DNA from: Fidelibacterota bacterium
GTDB taxonomy: Bacteria; Fidelibacterota; UBA2242
Length of the DNA: 43,786 nucleotides
NCBI GenBank assembly: GCA_011046365.1
Contig: DSAS01000048.1
Span: forward strand, 1-43,786
Direction: 5' to 3'
Positions 36,694-43,786 of this stretch are shown here, one piece after another (positions within the stretch are counted from its first letter, which is position 1; each line of letters begins with the position of its first letter). The notes below the pieces were generated by a model that was not told the origin of the DNA, did not search any database, and was given only the letters and a program-made list of their open reading frames with translations. The position numbers and the translations under genes are program-made.

Positions 36694-38136
36694 CTATTTC
36701 AAACCTAACTCTTTAGAAATCCGAAAATAGTTCGGTGGCGCCAAATCCAATTTCTGCGCGGCTTCTGCGTCGGTTTTGCTCAAGCCCCGCACGAAGCTGA
36801 TATAGGCTTTCCGAAACTGCCTTTCAATTTCCTTCAACGGTTTGATATTCTCACGATCGAACTGATAGAGTTGCCGCTGATCACTGAAATCCATTTTCAT
36901 CCCAATCGCATTGACAACATTATCGCGGGAAATTCTATCCTTGCTCAGGAAAAGCATCCGCTGAACCACATTCTGAAGCTGTCGCACGTTCCCCGGCCAG
37001 TGATAATCTGCCAGAATCTGCAGTGCTCCCTCTCCAAATTCAGGCGCAGTCCGCCCCATTTCTCTACTATACAAATCCAAGTAGTGCTCAACCAAAACCG
37101 GGATGTCCTCCTTTCGTTCCTCCAGGGAGGGAACATAAATCTGCAGGACATTCAACCGATAAAAGAGGTCTTCCCGGAACTCCTTATCCTGAACCATTTT
37201 TTCCAGATTCTTATTGGTTGCAGAAATTACCCTGACATCTACTTCATAACTTTTCCGACGCCCGATCTTATCAATTTGCCCTTCCTGTAAGACCCGCAGG
37301 AGTTTGGACTGGGCTGCCAGCGGAAATTCCGACACCTCATCTAGAAAGATTGTACCACCATTGGCACGCTCGAACAGACCAGCCCGATTTTCCTGGGCGC
37401 CGGTAAAGGAACCCTTTTCAAATCCGAACAACTCACTCTCAATCAGACCCCGGGGAATACTGCCGCAATTTATCGGGACAAAATTCTCCAAATTTCTGGA
37501 GCTGAGATAATGTATATTCATCGCAACCAACTCCTTGCCTGTTCCCGATTTACCATAAATCAGGACGCTGGCATTGGTTTCAGAAAACTGCTGAATCTGT
37601 TCTTTTAAGGTTTGGATCACCGAGGATACTCCAATGATCTTTTTTTTGTCTAAAATGTCCTGAACACTCTTATCAAGCTTTCGCTTTGTATTCAGGTTGT
37701 CTGAAGCAAGCTCCTTTTTTTCGTAAGCATTAACGATACTGAGAATAAAATCGGTGGGCTGATAGATATAAGATTCAATGTCACCCGGATATTTCGTACA
37801 AAACCAGTAAGCTCCCGCCTTGATCAGACGGTCGGCAAAATCAAAATCGGTCTGGTGAATCGTCATTTTTGTAACCACGATTATTTGCAGTAAGGGATTA
37901 ATAGTTTTGATCTTACTAATTAAATCCTCGCCCATGATCCCACCGGCAATCTGAAAATCCATGATTACTACGTCATAGCTGTTCTTTTTCTGGGCGACCA
38001 GATTGACGGCGTCTGCCCCACTGGAAACAATGTCAACGATTTTTATCTGGGAATAGGGCTTAATCGTATTGATAATGCGACGAACATCAAACTCCTCATC
38101 CTCAATCACTAAAATCCGAATTGTGTTTTTAATCAT
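36694..38136 (-). CDS. NtrC-type sigma54-dependent response regulator (receiver, AAA+, Fis-type HTH)
   Basis: Receiver VIEDEE...VVIMDFQIAGG...VVTK; Walker A GKSGTGKE; ESELFGFEKGSFTGAQ (GAFTGA-loop variant); GGTIFLDEVSEFP; YHWPGNVRQLQN; C-terminal HTH LSKTDAEAAQKLDLAPPNYFRISKELGLK. Confidence 0.95.
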   Translation of the reverse strand: MIKNTIRILVIEDEEFDVRRIINTIKPYSQIKIVDIVSSGADAVNLVAQKKNSYDVVIMDFQIAGGIMGEDLISKIKTINPLLQIIVVTKMTIHQTDFDFADRLIKAGAYWFCTKYPGDIESYIYQPTDFILSIVNAYEKKELASDNLNTKRKLDKSVQDILDKKKIIGVSSVIQTLKEQIQQFSETNASVLIYGKSGTGKELVAMNIHYLSSRNLENFVPINCGSIPRGLIESELFGFEKGSFTGAQENRAGLFERANGGTIFLDEVSEFPLAAQSKLLRVLQEGQIDKIGRRKSYEVDVRVISATNKNLEKMVQDKEFREDLFYRLNVLQIYVPSLEERKEDIPVLVEHYLDLYSREMGRTAPEFGEGALQILADYHWPGNVRQLQNVVQRMLFLSKDRISRDNVVNAIGMKMDFSDQRQLYQFDRENIKPLKEIERQFRKAYISFVRGLSKTDAEAAQKLDLAPPNYFRISKELGLK

Positions 38137-38150
38137 CTGATATTATCCTG

Positions 38151-39623
38151 TCAGTTTAAGGGTATTTGGATCGTTATTTTTGATCCGCCGGACTCAAGAT
38201 TTTCGGCATCTATCTGCCAGCCACAGCGTTTGGTACTCAATGCATAGGCAATGTAACATCCATATCCGGAGTTCTTGGCATTCTCGTGGGTCGAACTTCG
38301 TTCTAAAAAGATCTCTTTAACGCCGTTCTGATTGACCTGCAACAGTGCCGGTACAATTCCTTTTCCATTATCAATGATATTTATTTCCGACATGGATTTG
38401 GCGGGAGAATAGCAAGTCCTGATGGTTATCAGGACCTCCTGACCTTTATTATGATCAATACAATTCTGGATCAGCGGTTCCAGTATCTCCCAGACCACAT
38501 ATTCATTGATCTGAACAACCGGCATTTTTTCATCCAGTTCAAGCCTGAAATCGTAAGCCGTATTTTCACTGTATACCCTCTTAAAAACGTACGTAACCAG
38601 GAAACGGATCACGTCGTTAATATTGGTGGAAAAAATGGGATTACGGGTTGCATGAACCGGAGGATCGTACCACTTCATATCATAAATGACCCGGGAAATG
38701 AAATTGGAGTAACGTGTTACGATATATTTAAAGTCATTGATGTTTTTATCCGATAGATTCCGGATTTCATCTTTGATAAACCCCATTACTTTTTCGGCTT
38801 TGTGGTGTGCATGGTAAATACGCTTGGTAAACAGCTCCTCCTTCTGATGCGCAATGTCGGCTTTAATCTGTCTTTCCCGTTCTTTAAATAACTCTTTCTG
38901 CGCCAAGTCTCGTTCTCTGACAGTGTAAGAAGTAATGTAAAACATAGCCAGCAATCCGAATAAAATAAGGGCGGTGAATATTATGCCTGTCTCATCGTAA
39001 ACCGTCGAAATCTCGCGAGTGATATTACTGACATCCGGCGTTATTCGCATGTAAACGACGCCCTCATATTCACCTTTCGGCACAAATGGAACCAGAACAT
39101 GAAATGACTGAATATTATCCCAGATACAATAAATTTGCTCTGAGTCCCTGATCTCTTTATTGAAGTCTTTGAAATAATCAACCGCTACTCTATGAGCGAG
39201 ACTGTTACGATAAAGTGGTTCCCGCTGTGTAAAGATGAAATCGTACAAAGCGCTACCATCATCAATAACAAAGTTCTGTCCCCCTGAAGAAAAAATGATA
39301 CACATTTCATCAACATTCTGTTGCAGGGTTTGCTGATTCAGAATTATGTCAAACGCCTGAATTGTGTTCCGTCGGGAATCTTCGGTCTTTAAGGGATACG
39401 CTAGACTCTGTTCCAACAATAATTCCAGTGAAGTCGTGGCTAAATTCCCCAACCGGATTGCCGAATCACGCCGGTAGAGATCCATGGTCTGCTCGATTAA
39501 GGTGTTACTCGATATGTTATGTAGATAGGATAAAAAGACCTGAAATGCCGCTAAAATGATGAAGAGAATAATAAAATGGCGGATCTCAAATCGGTATTTC
39601 TTTAATCGGTTAAATAATCCCAT
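38151..39623 (-). CDS. Membrane sensor histidine kinase
   Basis: Two TM segments flanking an extracytoplasmic domain; ATPase boxes LIQNCIDHN (N), IIDNGKGI (G1), SGYGCYIAYAL (G2). The H-box is not canonical (YHAHHKAEKVMGF region). Confidence 0.85.
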   Translation of the reverse strand: MGLFNRLKKYRFEIRHFIILFIILAAFQVFLSYLHNISSNTLIEQTMDLYRRDSAIRLGNLATTSLELLLEQSLAYPLKTEDSRRNTIQAFDIILNQQTLQQNVDEMCIIFSSGGQNFVIDDGSALYDFIFTQREPLYRNSLAHRVAVDYFKDFNKEIRDSEQIYCIWDNIQSFHVLVPFVPKGEYEGVVYMRITPDVSNITREISTVYDETGIIFTALILFGLLAMFYITSYTVRERDLAQKELFKERERQIKADIAHQKEELFTKRIYHAHHKAEKVMGFIKDEIRNLSDKNINDFKYIVTRYSNFISRVIYDMKWYDPPVHATRNPIFSTNINDVIRFLVTYVFKRVYSENTAYDFRLELDEKMPVVQINEYVVWEILEPLIQNCIDHNKGQEVLITIRTCYSPAKSMSEINIIDNGKGIVPALLQVNQNGVKEIFLERSSTHENAKNSGYGCYIAYALSTKRCGWQIDAENLESGGSKITIQIPLN

Positions 39624-39632
39624 ACTCTCCGA

Positions 39633-40955
39633 CTATCTTAAAAACAGCTTGTCTGAAGCAATGGTCTCTTCAGCCAGCCTTAATGCTTCCTCCACCGATA
39701 TTTCGGATTTTAAAACCTTATTCAGATAAAACGACAAAATATCGGAAATCTTGGTGTATTTAACCAAACTGGGGCGATGAATCCCCGTTTTCATTATTTC
39801 ACCAACATAGATAATATAGGGATACTGACGGATTACTTCCGGATCGGAATAGATACTTTTCAGGATTGGTAAATATCCCGAAGTTTCAAACATGATTTTC
39901 TGGGCTTCCTCCGTCTGAATATATCTGAGGAACTCAAATGCCTCCGGCTTATTGTCAGAATATTTTGAGATCATCAAATTCCAACCGCCAAATACTGTCA
40001 CCGGTTCATACCCGGCAAAATGGGGTAAGTATGCCATTCTCAGATGCTTGACCTTCTCCGGGTCCTGACCCTGAATATCAATATCTTTAAGGTAACTCGA
40101 CCAGCCTCTAAAAAAGGGCACATCTTTCTCGAGGGCATAATAGTAGGACTCTCTTTCAATAAATGTACTGACTTCGGGTGGTGCGCACTTGTATTTATAG
40201 ATTAAATCCAACATAAACTGAGCACTGCTTCGCCCTTTGGATGTATTGATTTTCAGCTGACCGCCTTCGAATAAATTGCCTCCCATACTTCCCAGTATTT
40301 CGAGATAATTACATATCAATCCTTCAAAATTATCACCTTGAAATAGATAAAAAGGTTTATTATTATAGAATTTCAAACCGTATTCAATGAGGTCTTCCCA
40401 GAGAATGGATTCATGTAATCTCTGCCGAATATGTCTATACTCCGCCGTATCTATAATCAGGTCATCGCGGTAGTATAAGACACCAATATCAATATACAAC
40501 GGAATTCCCAGTAAAATATCCTCATAATAGCAGGTTTCCAATGCTTGTGGAATAATTTTCGACAAATCCGTCTGCATATAGTATTTAGCCAATGGTTCAG
40601 CCCATTTCGCAAAACGCGGTACCCAGATCTGATCAACTGCAAATATATCAATCCGGCTGCTGCGGCTCCGCAAAGACCGGGCAATTAATTCCTTACGTAC
40701 ATTTGTCGTGAACTTTGTGAATGGCAAATTTACTGCGACAACTTCTATCCGTCCCCGATATTTGGTATTAAAATTATCAATGATTTTTTGATGCGCTTCA
40801 GAAATATTGTCGGCAAAATAAAGTTTGGCTACCTCCTTCTTCTGAAAACGGTTTTTATTCAGAGAGATCAGATTGAAAATCAGAACCATGATAATCGCAA
40901 AGATAAACAGGGCAAATAAATACCCATATCTGCTTTTTTTTTGACTGTCTGTCAT
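39633..40955 (-). CDS. Membrane-anchored ABC-type sugar-binding protein (family 1 SBP), probable sensory component
   Basis: N-terminal TM anchor YLFALFIFAIIMVLIFNLISL with no lipobox; family-1 SBP features IIDNFNTKYRG, LARSLRSRSSRIDIFAVDQIWVPRFAKWAEPL, GIPLYIDIGVLYYRDDL, GGWNLMISKYSDNKPEAFEFLRYIQTEEAQ. No ABC permease in window. Confidence 0.85.
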   Translation of the reverse strand: MTDSQKKSRYGYLFALFIFAIIMVLIFNLISLNKNRFQKKEVAKLYFADNISEAHQKIIDNFNTKYRGRIEVVAVNLPFTKFTTNVRKELIARSLRSRSSRIDIFAVDQIWVPRFAKWAEPLAKYYMQTDLSKIIPQALETCYYEDILLGIPLYIDIGVLYYRDDLIIDTAEYRHIRQRLHESILWEDLIEYGLKFYNNKPFYLFQGDNFEGLICNYLEILGSMGGNLFEGGQLKINTSKGRSSAQFMLDLIYKYKCAPPEVSTFIERESYYYALEKDVPFFRGWSSYLKDIDIQGQDPEKVKHLRMAYLPHFAGYEPVTVFGGWNLMISKYSDNKPEAFEFLRYIQTEEAQKIMFETSGYLPILKSIYSDPEVIRQYPYIIYVGEIMKTGIHRPSLVKYTKISDILSFYLNKVLKSEISVEEALRLAEETIASDKLFLR

Positions 40956-41100
40956 GTTCTTTCTGGTTTCAACTCTTTAATAATACTTTTCATAATTTTC
41001 ATAATTATGAATATAAGAGCTGGGATGCAATGTTACAATCTGAATATTATTAAAATGATAATTTTTCTTTTTCAAGGTGTTTATCAATTAATCAGAAAGT

Positions 41101-41124
41101 TGCCAATCTCCACGAATATTGGCA
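41101..41124. promoter_or_regulatory. Inverted repeat TGCCAAT-N10-ATTGGCA in the divergent SBP / GH-J-like intergenic region
   Basis: Perfect 7-bp arms with 10-bp spacer, 39 bp upstream of ATG 41163. Confidence 0.4.
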
Positions 41125-41162
41125 CACCTTGTAAATTAAATTTTACTTGACTAATATTCACT

Positions 41163-42116
41163 ATGGTTTATCCCAACTTAAAACATCCGTCCCAATTCAC
41201 CTGGGACTTCTGGTATTATTTCGAAAAAAAGAGTAATCTGTTCCACCTTTTCTATCTGAACGCCGGTTCGGCACTGGTGCCAGCGGAGCAACATCATTGG
41301 GCAGCGCAAGTCGGATATGCGACAACCAGCGATTTTCTTTCGGTAAAATGGGGATCAACCGCGGTGTTGACCGCCTCCCGCCGTCGCTGGGATAATAGCT
41401 CCATCTGGACCGGTGATGTGGTGCGGATTCAAAACGGTTTTCTCATGTTTTATACCTCCCGCAATCTGGGAACCGACGACGGAAAAACCCAAAATATCGG
41501 CATTGCCTTCGCTGATCGGATCAACACACCCAGATGGCGCGCACTGCCCGATATTCGCATTCCACCGGACGGACTGATCTATTCACCCAGACATATTCCC
41601 GGTGATATCAGCATTCACGCCTGGCGTGATCCCTATGTATTCCGTCATGAAAACCAAATCTACATGCTTGTAACTGCCAAATCGCTCCGGCAAGCTCCCG
41701 GGCGAAACGGCGTCGTCGCCTTGCTGCGTTCTCAAGACGGTGGTTATAAAAACTGGGAATATCTCCCTGCGGTCGCTGATCCCGGCTGCTATTCCGAAAT
41801 GGAGGTGACCCAGATTCTCAGGCGCCTCGACGGTAAATTCGAACTGTTCTTCTCCACAGGACCGGATTACGACCAGACACCCGGATATGAACATAGTGGC
41901 GGCTTATACGGCATAATCTCAGAAAACCCGTTTAATTTTAGAGAAAAACCACGACTTCTCTACCCCTTTCAAGACGGTCTCTATGCCTGCCGCATCATCC
42001 CGGAGATGGACGGTGAAATTGTGGGATTCGACCATCGAATCGGAGGGCTCCGGCGCAGTGGCATCAAAACCCACCTTCTGGAAATGGACAGAGATTTTCC
42101 GGAATGGAAATTTTAA
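41163..42116 (+). CDS. GH32/GH43/GH68-like five-bladed beta-propeller glycosidase, probably cytoplasmic
   Basis: FTWDFWYYF near N-terminus, SIWTGDVV, HAWRDPYVF (RDP motif), CYSEMEVTQIL (putative acid/base E). No signal peptide evident. Confidence 0.65.
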   Translation: MVYPNLKHPSQFTWDFWYYFEKKSNLFHLFYLNAGSALVPAEQHHWAAQVGYATTSDFLSVKWGSTAVLTASRRRWDNSSIWTGDVVRIQNGFLMFYTSRNLGTDDGKTQNIGIAFADRINTPRWRALPDIRIPPDGLIYSPRHIPGDISIHAWRDPYVFRHENQIYMLVTAKSLRQAPGRNGVVALLRSQDGGYKNWEYLPAVADPGCYSEMEVTQILRRLDGKFELFFSTGPDYDQTPGYEHSGGLYGIISENPFNFREKPRLLYPFQDGLYACRIIPEMDGEIVGFDHRIGGLRRSGIKTHLLEMDRDFPEWKF

Positions 42117-42149
42117 ATCTTATTGCATGGGATTTAATAAATCAAAAAA

Positions 42150-42290
42150 CTAAAACTTGCCCCGCTTCTGGATCGCCAGCAGGCACTTTATCGTTGATTC
42201 GGCACCGGAATTGTAATTTACCTCACCGGGTCTGTTAACACGCCACTTCTTTGTCAATTCCCTTATCAAATGCACCTTTGGAGAAAATAC
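42150..42290 (-). pseudogene. Probable C-terminal remnant of a decayed gene
   Basis: Minus-strand frame reads ...FSPKVHLIRELTKKWRVNRPGEVNYNSGAESTIKCLLAIQKRGKF*, protein-like, with no start and an upstream in-frame stop. Confidence 0.4.
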
Positions 42291-42439
42291 AAGTCAGATC
42301 GAAACAATACTTACGTGAAGTACTTTAATAGATTTTCCGTATCAACAAAAGGCCAATTCTAATTCGTTGCTATTCAGGAATAACTATTTCCAATTTTACA
42401 GTTGATTTATATATTATAAGCGTGAACAGGGAGGATAAT

Positions 42440-43090
42440 ATGAAATGCCTGAGAAAAATTAAACCGCAGGAGACTCTTCGAATCGTTTTGCCTGGTCTGC
42501 TGCTGTCTATTTTATTGCTCACCGGCTGTGCAACGGTTACTCCTAGTGTCAAGATTTACCAATATCAATTCGAACTCGACAATGAAATCTACCGGATTCG
42601 CTCGATTGACTCTGCCGACGACAACCTTGCCAGCAATGAATTAATTGGCAGCAGCTTTCTGGCGGTTGACTACGACCAGGACGGTGTCCTGGATCAGATT
42701 ACTGTCGGCGAAAGGGATCTTCACGAGGTTCAGCAAATTTATGAACACGGGATCAATGATCTGAGCCAGAAAAACAAAATTCAGGAACGTAACCCGCAAA
42801 ACCACCGTTTTATCGTCGAAAGCCAGGGGTTTCTGCTGGAGATCAAGAGTTTTCGTCCGGAAAACGCCCCGCCCTTTAACGAATTTAAAATTCACCGGCG
42901 CTACGTAAAACAAAATCCGGTAGTTGCCGTGGCGATTGACCAAAATGCCGATGGAATACTCGACCAGCGAATCAAAGGGACCCAACGTCTCGAGGATATA
43001 CAGGCTCAATATAGCATGGCGATTGATGCCGGTTTACGTCAAGAAACTTTGCGAAAAACCGACTCCCGAATTCTGGTAATTAAAAAATAG
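42440..43090 (+). CDS. Lipoprotein of unknown function with two D-x-D-x-D-G-type loops
   Basis: Lipobox LLLTGCATV; repeats AVDYDQDGVLDQITVG and AIDQNADGILDQRIKG. ATG at 42440 preceded by GGGAGG. Confidence 0.65.
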   Translation: MKCLRKIKPQETLRIVLPGLLLSILLLTGCATVTPSVKIYQYQFELDNEIYRIRSIDSADDNLASNELIGSSFLAVDYDQDGVLDQITVGERDLHEVQQIYEHGINDLSQKNKIQERNPQNHRFIVESQGFLLEIKSFRPENAPPFNEFKIHRRYVKQNPVVAVAIDQNADGILDQRIKGTQRLEDIQAQYSMAIDAGLRQETLRKTDSRILVIKK

Positions 43091-43149
43091 CCTCCGGTTG
43101 GTCGCTCGCTCTGCTCATGCCCTCCGGAGCAGTATGCACACCCCGATTC

Positions 43150-43786
43150 TCACCGCTTCACACGGGCATTGCCCTCCCAGATGCTCCAGACCTGCTCTTC
43201 ATCAGCCGGCTGGGCATAGTCGGTCAGCATCGTCGTCGCCAGCACCCCGGTTGCCCATCCAAATTGCATCCACTTTTCCGGCGCCCAGCCTTTCAGAATT
43301 CCGTATAATAATCCCCCAACAAAGCCATCACCGCCGCCGATCCGGTCCAGTACAGTAACCGGTCGGGGCTCGACGACATGCCAGTTATCGCCTTCGAGCA
43401 TAATAGCACCCCAAAGGTGATGGTTGGCATCCACCACCTCACGTAACGTCGTAGCAAAGACAGTAGCGTTTTTATAGGATTTTTTCACTCGTCCGATCAT
43501 CTCTTTGAAGCCGTCAATTTTCGCTGCGAGGTCTTTCCCGCCGGCTTCCGGACCGGCAACGCCCAGACAGAGTTGAAAATCCTCCTCATTGCCGACTAAA
43601 ATATCGGAAATGCCGGCAATCTCACTGAAAATTTCCCGAAGTTCATTTTCGCGATTTTTCCAGAACGAAGCGCGGTAATTCAGATCAAAACTGATCCGAC
43701 AGTCATGTTTTTGCGCCATCCTCGCCAATTCGAGACAGAATTGCCCGGTTTCCGGCGACAGAGCAGCAATCAATCCGGACAGATGA
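43150..43786 (-). CDS. PfkB-family sugar kinase (2-keto-3-deoxygluconate kinase-like), N-terminus beyond window
   Basis: HLSGLIAALSPETG (reading through to window edge), ISFDLNYRASFW, LVGNEEDF, VLDRIGGGDGFVGGLLYGIL (PfkB signature 2). Confidence 0.85.
   Translation of the reverse strand, partial: HLSGLIAALSPETGQFCLELARMAQKHDCRISFDLNYRASFWKNRENELREIFSEIAGISDILVGNEEDFQLCLGVAGPEAGGKDLAAKIDGFKEMIGRVKKSYKNATVFATTLREVVDANHHLWGAIMLEGDNWHVVEPRPVTVLDRIGGGDGFVGGLLYGILKGWAPEKWMQFGWATGVLATTMLTDYAQPADEEQVWSIWEGNARVKR

Noticed and set aside
41119-41134. TTGGCACACCTTGT as a sigma54 promoter for the 41163 gene
   Set aside because: The -24-like TGGCAC is present but spacing to any TTG/GC element is wrong; better explained as one arm of the 41101-41124 inverted repeat.
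43111-43132. CTGCTC-N10-GAGCAG as an intrinsic terminator between 43090 and 43150
   Set aside because: Short stem with long loop and no T-tract on either side; not supportable as a terminator.
1-43786. CRISPR arrays, tRNA or rRNA genes, prophage modules
   Set aside because: No regularly spaced repeats, cloverleaf-like or rRNA-like segments, or phage gene sets were seen by eye; a covariance-model scan would be needed to exclude small RNAs.

Overview
The window reads as a roughly 37 kb beta-glucan utilisation locus, flanked by decaying accessory genes. The lineage is probably a Calditrichota/KSB1/Fibrobacterota-like bacterium, inferred from secreted proteins with YPNPFN-type C-terminal (T9SS-like) tails. 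Main content, all read from the supplied translations: three GH3 genes, two GH16 genes, several clan GH-A/GH5 enzymes, two SSS-family Na+/solute symporters, a TonB-dependent receptor with no SusD beside it, a PorV/PorQ-like protein, a SurA-like lipoprotein, a 1168-aa secreted partner protein, and a CBM-rich putative surface glycan-binding protein. Upstream is a compact operon of membrane-anchored solute-binding protein, histidine kinase and NtrC-type sigma54 response regulator, with no ABC permease nearby. A good -24/-12 (sigma54-like) promoter candidate lies at 32592-32607, in front of the binding-protein/TonB operon. The best single-gene finding is that one GH16 enzyme (18925-20736) has its N-terminal strand block after its catalytic block. 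This is the circular permutation known from the Fibrobacter succinogenes 1,3-1,4-beta-glucanase. The left flank is degenerating: an FGGY kinase is cut at its conserved glycine motif by what looks like an IS110-family element whose transposase start is at position 104 (minus strand), and a DUF2961/GH172 gene carries two in-frame stop codons while keeping a near-ideal promoter with a LacI-type operator. All family calls come from reading motifs by eye; no searches were run.
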